Part shown: piece after piece, positions 45,301 to 59,700 of the stretch
Layout: every line of letters begins with the position of its first letter
Numbering within the stretch: position 1 is the first letter of the stretch
Origin: Ovis canadensis
Taxonomy: Eukaryota; Chordata; Mammalia; Artiodactyla; Bovidae
Direction: 5' to 3'
DNA length: 64,000 nucleotides
NCBI RefSeq assembly: GCF_042477335.2
Contig: NC_091255.1
Coordinates: 42,138,501-42,202,500, forward strand
The notes under the pieces: generated by a model
What the model saw: only the letters and a program-made list of their open reading frames with translations
Database searches by the model: none
Told to the model about the DNA's origin: nothing
Made by a program: the position numbers and the translations under genes

Positions 45301-48300
45301 ATATGATTGTGTACACAGAAAGTTTAAGAAAATTTACACATGTAGCATTAGAATAAGTATTTGAAACTCAGTTGTATCCCTGTAGTCAGTAAAAATAAAA
45401 GACTGAAATCTCTATGGAGTTTACAAAATACAAGTGGACCTAAAAGGAGACCCAAATAAGTAGAGGTATACTATGTTCATAATAGAAAGACTCAATACCA
45501 GAAAGATGTGAACTCTCTCCAAGATTGATCAAGTCAATGCTTAATGTTTAAAAAGAAATTACCATGAGGGTTTTAGGATCAGGACAAGTGGGTCTTACAA
45601 TTAATATGAAAGGTAGTTTTGAAAAAAGAATATGATGGAGGGCTTGGCTCTGGCAGAGCCTATTACATAGTTAGTAATTACAGCAGTAGGCCCAGAAACA
45701 GACCCACGTATGTATGGGAACGTAGTATGTAAAAAGTTCCTATTCATTTGGGAAAGATTGGACTAATCAGTAAATTGTGTTTATTATCCCGCTGCCCCCC
45801 CCCAAAAAAAAGGAAAAATTAAGACTTCCTCATTATGCACATCAGGGGGTCAGCAAACTTTCTGTAAAAAAAACATAGTAAATATTTTAGGCTGAGAAGG
45901 GTATTTGGTCTGCCTCACTCTCCTCTATCCTTGTAGCCGTAGACTATACAGAAACACTATGAAAAACTGGTGGTGGGCTGGACTTGGCCCTTGGGCTGTA
46001 GTTTGCTATCCCTTATAGTACAGAAATAAATGCCAGGTGAGTTGGAGCCCAGAATTTGAAAAAACAAAGTTTGAAATCATACAGAAGAAAATACAGGGGT
46101 AAGAAATAAGACTTAGGAAAATTCAATCCACATAATGTAAGTTTGACAACATCAAAATTTAAAGTTTGCATACAATAAAATACACCTCTAAGGTACTTGG
46201 TGGTGGAACCAGTTGTTCTTAGAAGTGGTTTGGAGGTGATCCAGAGACAGTGTGGAAGATAACTCCCAGAGTTTTGACCTGAGAAGCTAGTGGGCAGTGG
46301 AATCATTTATGAGAGGAGAAAAAGATTGATTTAGGAGCAGGTTTGGGGAAAGATGGTATGTCCCATTTAGGCAGTGGAATTACGGAAGATGGGAGAAAGG
46401 TAGTTAACTATGAATTTGAGATCAAAAAGTACTCAGACTAGAGAGAGTACTTTGGGAGTTACAGCATGTCTGTGGTATTGAAAGCCTGAAGAATAGCTGA
46501 GATCAGCAAGGAAGTACATATGTACGTGGAGTGGAGAGAAGGGGGACCAATCTTGTCCCTGAGAAACTCCCAGCTGGTGGAGAAGTCGGCCAGGGATAAG
46601 CTGAGAAGGAGCCCCTGGAAAACGAGGAGTGGGGTTTCACGGAAGCCATGCCAAATTCACGTTTCAAGAGGGAGATGGAGTCAGTTGGCAGATGCAGCTG
46701 AGGCGGCTGCAAACACCAGTCACCCCAGCACGGGGATGGGTACTGAGAGGCGTCGCTGGGAATGTACATGTTGAGTTCTGGTGTATGGAGTAGGAGGTGC
46801 CTCTAAGACATTTACACACGTTATCTTAATCACATAGTCATTCTGCAGGCTTTTAACCAAGGGTAAGTGTTAGTTGCTCAGTCGTGCCCAACTCTTTGCG
46901 ACCCCATGGACTGCAGCCCACCAGGCTCCTCTGTCCGTGGGATTTTCCAGGCAAGAATGCTGGACTAGGTTGCCATTTCCTTCTCCAGGGGATCTTCCCG
47001 ACCCAGGGATCGAACCCAGGTCTCCTGCACTGCAGGCAGATTCTTTCCTGACTGAGCTACAAGGGAAGCCCTAACCAAGGGTAGAAGAGTGATTTCTCTG
47101 GTCCCACAGACCAAAGTTGAAATCCTGCCTGTTGAAATGACTCTTTACTAGCTCATAAGAATGACCAGGTTTTGTACATCAAGGAAATTGAGACCCTGAG
47201 AATTAAAGTAACTGGTCCAGGATCACATGGGAGAGCCCAAATTTGAACCTAGGTGTCCTGACCTCATCTCTCCTTAATCACTCAGCCTTCTTGATCAAAT
47301 GCCATTTAGAGGTCGCTTCTAAGGGAAACTTCCCCTGACAGCTGCCCTGCCGTGCTCCAGGATGGCTTGCCCTTTTGTGTAGAACTTTGTACACACTCAC
47401 CTATTGGAATAGAGCTGGCCTGAGTTTTAGCGGAGGGGGCATTTGGCTGAAGAAGTTGATCATGCTGCCCTCCTCTCTTCCAGTGAAAAGCAAAGAGCAG
47501 GAGAAGACCCCAGATGTCAGGTCAGTCAAAGGTGAGTCTGCGCTTCGCAGTTATGAGCTCTTTAATCCTGTTGCATTCTCCCTTTTTGTTGGTCGTCTCT
47601 GCCTTCTTTTATAATTACTCATGATTGTGACTTATTTCCCTGTTAGTTGATGTATCTTTCAACACCCAGCATATGCTAGGCTTTTACTGAGCATTCATTG
47701 GCTGTCCTGGTGATTCCAGGGAACCAGTGTCCTCCTTGCTAATCACACATTTCAGTGATTCCCTAAAAGAAATTGATTGACTTTATTTTAAAAAACTAAA
47801 AGCAGAAAATACTCTTTACTGAGCAGTCTGACCACTGACTTATAAAGCCTGGTTTTCTGAGGTTTATCTGGGATCTGGATGCTTACTGTTTTCACTTTAT
47901 TACTTTGAACGAATGGCCCTAATTTAAAATTTATTCAGAGTTCTTTATTGGAATCAATATATTGTCCTTATTTGTAGGTAAGAGCCTGCTTTTTTTAAGA
48001 CTGTAATCTTGGCTGTAGTTTTGACTAATTTCATTATGTCAATGTACAAAAATTTTGGAATGGGAAAATTGTAATGAAAATTACATCCATGTCCATGGTA
48101 TATAATTTTCATAGATGTAATTTATTTATACAAATACTGTAGATTGATATTCTTTAGATTTTTCTTTTAAATGTTTGCATGTTGTGTGGCTAGCATTAAC
48201 TCCACATGCTCAATTTGTGAGAGGGACACTGATTATAATTTAAGAGATTTGTAAGATTAGGGAATAAGTAGGGTACCTCACAGCCTTATTGTCTGCTTGT

Positions 48301-51300
48301 TTCTGATAATTTAATGTCAGGTGGATTCCGTGTGGGTTCAGTGCAATAAACCAAAACCTCTTAAAGACCTTTCATGAGAGTCTTCTGATATTTGGGTGGA
48401 ATAAGTGGGATGAGTGGAATTTTAATTCAGCTGTAGCAATTAATTCATAGGGTTACTTTGACCATGTGAATTTGATGAGTTCCTCTTTATCCTGAAGTCA
48501 ACAGAATATTAATATTTCTTTAGGCTACAAAAGAAAATATATTTTGTGAATTTTTAAGTGTGCTTTATCTTTAAGCAGCTTGAACTTTGATCAGTTTTTA
48601 TTAGATGGTGAAATTTTGTTACTCAGTTAAGTAAAATAAGCATACTTATTTTGTTATTCAGTTAAAAAGTAAAAAGTAAACAATTGTGTTACTCAGTTAA
48701 AAAATAAAATAAGCAATACTGAAGAGTATTGTTCTAATTCTTTTGATAATCTAAAATTTTATGTTGGAATTTAATTTGTCACTTGCCAGCAAGCTAGGAT
48801 TAAGAAATTGAAAAAGGTCCATATTTCGAGATGTTTGCTGCCTTTGGTACGCTGCTGCTGCTGCTGCTAAGTCACTTCAGTCGTGTCCGACTCTGTGTGA
48901 CCCCAGAGATGGCAGCCCACCAGGCTCCCCTGTCCCTGGGATTCTCCAGGCAAGAACACTGGAGTAGGTTGCCATTTCCTTCTCCAATGCATGAAAGTGA
49001 AAAGTGAAAGTGAAGTTGCTCAGTCGTGTTGGACTCCTAGAGGTTCTCAAAGAGAACTTTCTCAGAGAAAGATCTCTCTTCTAAGTTCTACTTTTGGCAC
49101 AGTATTTTGAGAGTTATATATAAGTAATAGGGAGTTTCTTTCCAATTTTCTGCTGCTTGGTTAATTGACCTTTTCCGTAAGAATTTTTTGTTGAGTGTAT
49201 ATGCTTACTCAAGAGAGGTGTTACAAAATCTAATTTTTAAAGTTCCTTAAAGCCCTTTAGGAGACAGTTTTAGACTATCAAATTGTGTTTAATTTTTAAC
49301 AATTTTTTGAAAAATTATAGCTTCAATATCCGTACATTCCCCACAAAAAAGCACTAAAAATCATGCCTTGCTGGAGGCTGCGGGACCAAGTCATGTTGCA
49401 ATCAATGCCATTTCTGCCAACATGGACTCCTTTTCAAGTAGCAGGACCGCAACACTTAAGAAACAGCCCAGCCACATGGAGGCCGCTCACTTTGGGGACC
49501 TGGGTGAGTGACTTTCAGTTTTTGTTAACTTCTAGGAGGAGGGATTTGAGTATAAAGTGTGAAGTTCCTGCCAGAGGATACTGACCCATATTGCCTGGGG
49601 CTTTGAAAAAAAATGTTTAAACTGGACTAACAGCTAGTGTAATGGATGGCTCCATATTGTCCTTCTGTAAATATAAAAAGCATGCCCAGTAGAATAATGG
49701 ACCATTTCCAGAAGAAGAAATACATTTGGCCACTGAATGTGTGAAAAGGATGCCTCACTGCGCTAATACTCAGTGCAGTGCGAATTAATATAGTGAGTTT
49801 ATGTTCTCCCAACACATTAGCAAGTATTTAAAGCTTGATAATTGGAATGTTAATGTAGATGCAGAGAAATAGCCACTCCTATTTACACATATCAGCTTGG
49901 ATGAATCTCAAGGGAATTATATTGAGAGACTGTATATATTGAGAGACTGTATATATTGAGAGACAATATATATTGAGAGACAATATATTCAAGACGGTTC
50001 TTGAAATGACAAAATGATAGACATGAAGAACAGGTAGATGAGTATTGGCCAATGGTTAGGGATGGCAGCTGGTTATAAAAGGCCTCACAAAGGGATCCTT
50101 GTGTCACTGGAGCTGTCCTCTGTCTTGATGTTTATACAAGTCTACTCACACGATAGAAACACGGAGAACTAAATGCGCATACAGTGAGTACTGGTGAAAC
50201 TGGGAAAGTCTGGATAAGATGGATAAATTGTATCAGTGTCTTAGTGTGATCTTGATACCTCGGGGGAGCCTGGGCATGTGTATGTTAGTCGCTCAGTTGT
50301 GTCTGAACTTTGTGACCCCACGGACTGCAGCCCGTCAGGCTCCTCTGTCTGTGGAATTCTCCAGGCAAGAATACTGGAGTGGGTTGCCATTTCCTTCTCC
50401 AAGACTGGGTAAAGGGTACTTAAAATTAAGTCTTTCAGAGGCTCAAGATTTCCTGAAGTTCCCTTAAGAGATGTTGACAACAATGGACACTGACAACAAT
50501 GGACACTGAAGTCAGGATAGTCAGCAGGGGTGGTACATGAAGTGCTTCAGAAGAAACTACAAAGGGTGAAGAAAAGCCCTTTTGAAAAACAGATGAGGCC
50601 CTCAGTTAATTTTATAAAAATGAGTCTCTTTGTGTCGTGCTGTGAAAGTTAGTATTTTCTTAGTTTTTTCTTTCTTCTAATAATTAGCTTGTGTTTATAG
50701 TCATAACCTAAATTTAGTTAAATGTGAAATAAACTTTGTTTTATTAACTTTGGTTTTATTTTTCAAGATAAAATCCCAGATCTAACTATTCTGTTATAAA
50801 TGAGGCTAAGAGTTCATAACATGTTTCTAGCTATATCCACAATTTTTCTTCAGGATAAGGTCCTAGAAATAGAGTTACTGGATTGAAAATTACCCTGATG
50901 GCTAAGACTTTGCTGTCTGTTACTAATCCTCCAAAAAGATTTTGTCATTTAACGTTTTTCATCATCTGTTTTGCTATGCCCTTGTTAGTTCTTGTTATTT
51001 TTTTTAATCCATCTTTCAGTTTGATAGGCAAAAATGGTAGGTATTAATTTGCTTTTCTGAGATTTTTAATGAGATTGAACTTTTTAAATATTTTTATTGG
51101 TCTTACTTTCCTTTGGAACTGGTATTATAAGATTTTCTTCCCTTAAGAATTTACATGATTTGAATTGCCATGAAAAGAGATACGAGGATTAATTGAGTAA
51201 CAAAGACCCTTCTAATAATTTAAATAAGCTTTAGCGGGTTGTTATCTGTTACTGAACTGCTGACTCTTTTCTTCCTTTAGGCAGATCTTGTCTGGACTAC

Positions 51301-53655
51301 CAGACTCAGGAGGCCAAATCAAGTCTTTCAAAGACCCTTGAGCAAGTCTTGCATGACACCGTGGTCCTCCCTTACTTCATTCAGTTCATGGAACTTCGGA
51401 GAATGGAGCATTTGGTTAAGTTTTGGTTGGAGGCTGAAAGTTTTCACTCCACAACTTGGTCCCGAATAAGAGCACACAGTCTGAACACGGTGAAGCAGAG
51501 CTCATTGGCTGAACCTGTCTCTCCATCTAAAAAGCCCGAAACCACGGCAGCTTTTGTAACTGAGTCTCTTAACAGGAGGTTGGAGGATTCTGGCTCAGCC
51601 CAGCTGGAAGGAATTGACTTAAATAATAGAACTAGCAACTCCCAGAACCACTTGCTTTCCCAGGAGAGTGATAGTGCCCATTCGCTCCACCTGGAGACAG
51701 CCAGGACAGGAACTCATCGGGGCTCCCTGGAAACCCAGGAGTCCTCCAGGCTCACGGTAGCCAGTAGAAGTAGTCCATCTTCTCCACTGAAGGAATTATC
51801 AGGAAAATTAATGAAAAGTAAGTGTGTGGTGCTGTCTCTCTTCATCTTGATTTTGTTTTTACAATCTATTTAGGGGCTTCCCTGGTGGTCCAGTGGCTAA
51901 GATTGCAGAAACCAAATGCAGGGGGCCTGGGTCCGATCCCTGGCTGTGGAGCTCAAGATCCCTCCCACATGCTACAATAAGATCTGCTGCAGCCAAATAG
52001 ATAAAAATAAACATATTTTAAAAAATCTACTTACAAAGTGGAACTTGAATGGGGATTAAAAGGGTTAGAGTAATTTTATCCCAAATTTAGGAGTTTTAGA
52101 ATAGGATTGTGTATGAAAAAAGAACAGAAGGGCCGACCCCCTAAGAAAAAGAAATAATTAACAAATGAAGAAGGGTCCAGGGTCATCACAGATTTTGAAA
52201 TCAAATCCTTATCCAGAAAGGCTAATGTCAACCTCAGTCTTAGTTTTCTTGCTCTTTTACTGAACTTTCAGGTATAGTTATTTGTTAATTGACAGCAGGC
52301 AGCATTAATCAGGTTCTGTGTCAGGGGCTGTACTTGAATTTCACGGAGTAGTCACAGCAGCCCTGTGAGGTAGGCAGTCACCCCGTTTTACATGTGAGGA
52401 AGCCATGGCTTGGGAAGGTCGGGGAGCCTGCCAGGTCGTACACCAGGCAGGACCTGCACTTCAAGTCCTGGAGTCTGGACTGTGGCTCCTCTTTTCTTTT
52501 TTCTTCTCTATTAGCTTGAAAGCTACACACTTCATTTTTCAGTTATCCTGGAATTCTGACTAAACAGCTTCCAACCCATTGTCATCATCTCCTCTTTCAT
52601 CTTCTCTCTTTTTTTTTTCCTACTAAGCCTTTATTAAGGCAGTTTTTTTTTTTTTTTTTTTTAAGGTTCACAGCAAAATTGAAGGGAAGCTACAGGTATT
52701 TGCTATACACCCTTTGCCCCTGAACATGCATCGACTTCCCCATTATCAGCATCCCCACCAGAGGGAAACACTTGTTACAACCAGTGAACTTACCTGGGGG
52801 CATCACAATTACCCAAAGTTTACTTTCGCGTTTACGCCTGGTGTTAACCTGTTTTGTGAGTTTGGGGAAGTGTATAACCACTTGTAACCATCATTGTGAT
52901 AGCAGGCAGAGCATTTTCACTGCCCTAAAAACCTGTGTGCTCTACCGGTTTATATACCCACTCGTTTCACTCTGGCCACCACTGATCTTTTTCCTGTCTC
53001 CATAGTTTTGCATTTTCTGTGATGTCACATACTTAGAATCGTGTAGTATGTAGCTTTTTCAGATTGGTGGTAACATCTTCAGATCTTTAAGTTAGGTGAT
53101 TCTTAAAATGGATCTAAACTGCTCTTGAATCAGTCTTTTAAAGTGTTATTTTAATCTAAAAGTTAGCAAATTCTTCCATTTCTAGAAATATTTTTCTTCA
53201 GGTTTGCCTGGTCATTTTTTAGTTTCTTGTTCCTTTATCCCTCTGTCCTACTTTTGACCCCATTTTTTATTTATTTAAATTTATTAAACACGTACTCAGT
53301 ATCTCATAACCCCAGTGCCTATAGCTTTTGTGTATCTGATTCAGGGTTTGTTTCTGCAGGTTCACACTTCTGGTAGGCTGTGGTTTTAGTGGGTTTTGGC
53401 TATGAATACATATGTCTTTGAATTTTATCTTTGGTAATTCTTCAGGGACTCTAATTAGATTAGGTTCTTTTTGAGTGTCTTTGCATTTACTTTTGCCAGG
53501 CATCCAGGACCCACTTCATTGCTACCCTGGTATCACTGAAAACTAAGTTTCTATCTTGCGGGGGGAGGGATGGGTGTCTAAGTTTCAGTCTTGGGGTGGG
53601 GGTGTGTCCCTGCCTCTTGGGGGGGGGTGTGTGTGTGTGTGTCTGCCCTCTAGGG

Positions 53656-53700
<45 letters not shown>

Positions 53701-53734
53701 CGCGCCCTCTTAGGGCCTCCTGCCCTCTCAACAG

Positions 53735-53772
<38 letters not shown>

Positions 53773-56700
53773 CAGGCCCTGCCTCTTAGGGCCTTCCGTG
53801 TGTGTGTGTCTGTGTGTCTGTGTGTGTGTGTGTCTGCCCTCTAGGGCTGTGTTGGGGGGGGCCTTCTGTGTGTGTGTGTGTGTGCGCGCGCGCCCTCTAG
53901 GGCTGTGTGTGTGTGTGTGTGTTTCAGGCCCTGCCCTCTTAGGGCCTTGTGTCTCTGTGTGTCGCTCAGTCTTGTCCAGCTCTTTGAGACACCATGGACT
54001 GTATACTCTTAGGGCCTTCTGCCGGGTTTGGGTCTAATTTCTATCCTGTTTGGGTCCCGGGCAGCTGTCCTTGAAAGTACAAGCCTCATGTCTCATGAGG
54101 GTTGTGGGCTTTCTCGGGTAAATGCCCTCTCTCTCTCGTGCTTTTGCCCATCTTGATTTGGACTGGCTCCTACAGTCCACAGTTCCTTATCTGCAGTCGA
54201 GAAATCCAGAAAGCTTTGCCTATCACAAGTTATTTTTTAAATGAACAGAAGTTGACCTGAAAGGGTATAAGCTTATTATAGCTCATAGTTGATATGAATA
54301 GCATCATGAACATGGTTGTCTCACATGCTGCTGGGGAATTAAAGTGGTGTAACTTTGTAGTGAGTCTTAAAATTGGGTAGTTTGAGTCCTCCGAGTTTGT
54401 TCTTTTTCAAAGTTGTTTTTTCTGTTCTAGGTTCTTATATATTTTATATAAATTTTAGAATAAGCTTGTCTATATCTACAAGAAACCCTGCTGAGATTTT
54501 AATTAATTAATTGGAGGGTAATTACAATATGGTTTGGTTTTGGCCATACATCAACATGAATCAGCCATGGGTGCACATATGTTCCCCTGTCCTGAACCCC
54601 CCTCCCACCCCACTCCCCACCCCATCCCTCTGGATTGTCCCAGAGCACCGGCTTTGAGTGCTCTGCTTCATGTATCAAACTGGCAATGGTCATCTGTTTT
54701 ACATATAGTGATATACATGTTTCAGTGCTATTCTCTCATAGCATCCCACCCTCGCCTTCTCCCACAGAGTCCAAAAGTCTGTTCCTTACATCTGTGTTTC
54801 TTTTGCTGCCTTGCATATAGGATCATCATTACCATCTTTCTAATTCCATATATATGCATTAATATACTGTATTGGTGTTTCTCTTTAACTCACAATGCGG
54901 TAAGATTAGATGTCAGCTACAGGGAAAAAACTATAAAAAACACAAACAAATGGAGGCTAAACAGCACGCTTCTGAATAACCAGCAGATCACAGAGGAAAT
55001 CAAAATATGCATAGAAACAAATGAAAATGAAAGCACGACAACCCAAAACCTATGGGATTGAGTAAAAGCAGTGCTAAGAGGGAGGTTCATAACAATACAA
55101 GCCTGCCTCAAGAAACAAGAGAAACATCAAATAAGCTACTTAACTTTACACCTGCTGAGATTTTTTTATTGGAATTGCATTCAACCTACGGGTCAGTTTG
55201 GAGAGAATTTACGTTCTTAACTGTATTGAGTCTTAAAACCCACAGATTGAATCTGCTCCATTTACCTACCTCTTTGATCGCTCTCTTTTGCGTTGTATGG
55301 TTTTCAGTGTACAGATCCTTAATGTTTTGTTATTCCCCCTTTTCTGGTACTATTGCAAATAGTATGTTTAAAAAGTTTTTGTTTCTGTAGTTTTTTTATT
55401 GCTAGTATATAGAAATATGATTGACTTTTATATGTTGACCTTCTGTTCTGTGGCCTTAATTTACTCATTATTTCTAGGAGCTTTTGTGTAGATTGCCTGA
55501 GATTCTTGTCTTCTCCCTGATCTTAGAAAGCACTCAGGCTTTCACCATAAAGTGTGAGGTTAGCTATGGGATTTTGTAAATGCCCTTTATCAGGTTGATG
55601 AAGCTCCCTTCTCTTAAAAGTTTACTGAGAGTTGTTTAAAAGATTACAGATAATTGTTTAAATCATGAATGGTGTTGAATTTTCTCAAATGTTTTTTCTG
55701 TGTCATTTAATATGACCATGTGGTTTTCCTTCTTTTGTCTGAGGGATTATATTGATTAAAAAAAAAAATACTGAATAAGCTTGCATTCCCAGAGTAAGCC
55801 TCATTTGCTTGTGGTGTATTAGTCTGTTTATGCTGCTGGACTTGATTTTCTAATATTTTGTCAAGCATTTTTGCACCTGTGTTTATGATGGATATTGGTC
55901 TGTAGTCTTCTTACACTGCTTTTGTCCAGTTTTGGTATCAGTAATTCTGGCCATGTGAAATGAGTTGTCATTTCATGGAAAACAGCTGGCAGTGTTGTTA
56001 CCCAGTGATAAAATGTAAGTTTTCAAGTGAGATGTCGAATTTGAAGAACTTCCGTTCACTACCACATGCTTTGACAGCTTTAAGGAGTGTTCTGAAAAGA
56101 TCATTGGTGATATTAATGCTGTGATTTCTTTTTTTATACTGTATGATGCAATTTATCAACATTTGTAAGATCTTCATAAGTTAGTGAACCAATATTTTTA
56201 AAAATACTTGAAAATATATGATACTATAAAAGCACTCATTAGTTAAAAACTCTTTAAACATGGTACATAGACCAGTAGATTCTAATGTAACAGACTATAA
56301 CCAGTTTATTAATTTGGTTTCTGATTCTACATTCTGATTAACTTTTAAGAAACTACCACTTTTCAAGTTTTGGATGTAGTATCAAAGAAGAATGCTTCCC
56401 AGGTGGCGCAGTGGTAAAGAATCTGCCTGCCAATACAGGAGACACGGGTTCAATCCCTGAATCCAGAAGATCCTCTGAAGGAGGAAATGGCAACCTACCC
56501 AGTATTCTTGCCTGGAAAATCCCATGGACGGAAGACCCTGGGGGGGCATAGTCCTTGGGGTTATGACTGAGTACACACAAGGAGGGTCAAAGAAGAATAT
56601 AACCATAGTTACTTCGGAAAGCTCTCTGAGGCCAGATACTCTTGATATAAAGAAAACCATTTCTCTGTTCACACCAAAGGAGTGTCTGTCCAAAATCAAG

Positions 56701-59700
56701 CAGTTCTCCATTCTCATTGGATTGTAACCTAGTGTCCATTCTCACACTACCAGGAGTTAGTGCCGACCCTGCAGGTTAAAGGCTCAGTTCACAGCAGTGT
56801 CCCCCACTTCAGATGCCTATCATGGGTCCCAGGTTGTCACCTGTACGTCAGATTCCCACTACCTCTTCCTCTTTTGTTAATTTGCTGTCAAGGCTCAAAG
56901 AACTTAGGGGAACACATTATATATGTTTAGTGATGTAAAAGGATATTATAAAGGAGGAAAATGAGCTTCCAGATGAAGAGATCCATGGGGTGAAGTCCAG
57001 AAGGATCCCAAGTGCAGGAGCTTCTGTCTCTCTGGGGTTGGGGTGATCTCCCCTCTGGCACATGGACACATTGATGTACCCAGAAGCTCTCTGAGCTGCT
57101 TCATTTAGGGTTTTTATGGTGTCATCACGTAAGCACGGTTGATTAAATCATTAGCTGTTGGTGATTGGCTTGATGGTCCACGTTGGGGAGTGGGGCTGGA
57201 GTTCTTGTTCCTTCTCTGGCAACTGGCTCCCTCTCTGCACAAGTCACTTTGTGTCCATAAACTTTTCCTGTGGTTGAAAGAGCTTTATTATGATTAACAA
57301 ATGATGTTCCTCTGACCCCTACTGTAACTCAGGAAGCTGCAAAGGTTTTAGGAACTCTGTGCCAGGAACCAGGACAGAAATTGTACATACACACATGTAT
57401 ACGCATAGGCTTCCCTTGTGGCTTGGATGGTAAAGCATCTGCCTACAATGCAGGAGACCCTGGATTGGGATGATCCCCTGGAGAAAGAAGTAGCAACCCA
57501 CTCCTCTATTCTTGCCTGGAGAATCCCATGGACAGAGGAGCCTGGCAGGCTGCAGTCCATAAGGTCATGACTGTGCAACTAACACAACAACACACACAAA
57601 CTATATATATATATATACACACACACACAATAACATATATAATATACATACATTTCTTCTCATATCCTGATAGCACTATGTACATTTGACCCAAATAAAA
57701 AAGCTCAACAGATTGAATGCCAAAACAGATATGAGAATCTTAACAGTTTGCTATCAAGAAAACTAAGAGTTGCAAAAATATAAAATGACACCCTCTTATT
57801 AATTTTTTCAGTTTGGGAAATAGTTATTTTTTTTAAAATGGTGTTTATGTTAACTTTTAACAGATTTAATGTTGTTCATTTAAACTGGATAATTTTTTCT
57901 CAACTTAATTTTCAATACCTTACTATCTATAGGTAAAACTCAGATAAATGGAAGCTCAGTAATTTTTAAGATTGCAAAGTCCCAAGACAGAAAGTTTGAG
58001 ACTCACTGTTTTAACCTTCCAGGGTTGTTGAAGGTCAGATGAATGTATTCTTGAATGTGAAATTTGGTAAAATATTTTCAACATGCTGCTGCTAACTCGC
58101 TTCAGTCGTGTCCGACTCTGTGCGACCCCATAGATGATGGCAGCCCACCAGGCTCCCCCATCCCTGGGATTCTCCAGGCAAGAACACTGGAGTGGGTTGC
58201 CATTTCCTTCTCCAGTGCATGAAAGTGAAAAGTGAAAGTGCAGTTGCTCAGTCCTGTCCGACTCCTAGCGACCCCATGGACTGCAGCCTACCAGGCTCCT
58301 CCGTCCACGGGATTTGCCAGGCAAAAGTACTGGAGTGAGTTGTCATTGCCTTCTCCGATTTTCAGCATGGATTTGTAAATAACTTGAGCCCCCTCTGTGT
58401 AAATCCTTCAGGTTCCAACTTTGGAGAGGAGATACGGAAAGAGGATGTGTGAGAATAAGTATTTGCTGTTTCTCATGAGCTTGTTAGCTGTGGGAAGGGC
58501 AGGGGGCTTCCTCATAACTCCTCTGCTTCACCAACCAAAGGATGTAAAAGCAACTTTGTGACAGAGGCTTGTTTTGTCCTAAGTTTATTTACTTGTGTAT
58601 TCGTGTGTATGCTTGGGTCCACAGCAAAGCCTTGCTGTTGGTGAATATGTTCCATTACTGGTACAAGTTGCTTTTTGGTTTTGAAATTGTCGCTGTCTTC
58701 CCTTGCAGGTATAGAGCAAGATGCAGTGAATACTTTTACCAAATACATATCTCCAGATGCTGCTAAACCGATACCAATTACAGAAGCAATGAGAAATGAC
58801 ATCATAGGTAAGCAGTGCTTGAAGCTATGGCCAAAAAAAAAAAAGCCTGTTTTTGGTTATTGAGAGAATTTTTCATGAATATGAAATTCAGCATCTCCCT
58901 TCCATGTCTTGTTTTCAGTGTACATTATTGCATCTGACTGTTGCTCACTTAAAAGGTTTCCCTCTTATTCATTATTATTAGTTTATTTGAAAAATAGTAG
59001 CATATGTTTGCTTGAGTACTTACTGTGTCCCAGACAATATTCTAAGCACTTCCCCTGGACAAACTCATATAATCTTCTAAAGAACCTTTTAGCATAAATA
59101 GTTATTATTTTATAAGTGAGGAAGCACAGAGAAGGTAACAGCTGCCAGTGCACACCTGCTGTCTATAACATTTGTGCTTGATAAGGCTCAGGCATGGCAG
59201 AGTTAGGCTTTGAAACCAGACCCTACCTGGTAGGCTATTTGGCAGTGTTTTTCAGGCTACAGATTAGGACCAGTCTCCTCTTAGGTCTTCACCACCACCA
59301 CCCCCACTTCCAAAAAAAGACTAGAAAAATCAAAGTGCTTCACAGTAGCAAAGGCAAACAAACAGCACTTCTGAAAATTGTTTCTTTTTTCCATCGTGCA
59401 TAGGTATATAAATTTTTCTGTCGGTCGTAATTTTTAAAATGTTTGAAAGCTTTTACTATATTGTATCAGAAAGACCTCAAGTATGCCTATAGTCACAGAT
59501 AAAAGTGGTTCATTATACATTGAATAGATATTATATTCCTATTAAGTCTTAGTACTCAGTTTTGAGTTTTTGATCACAAAAATTAAGTGTTTTGATTTAT
59601 GAAGTATAGCCTATTATTCCTCTCCTAGCAAGTTCTTTCCAGCATGGGGCTCTTTGGGTCTTTACTCATTATTTGGGGACAGCAGATCCCCTCCCCGGTC

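Noticed and set aside
53556-54037. Cys/Val-rich frames of 77-98 codons
   Set aside because: Translation of TG repeats; simple-sequence artefact.
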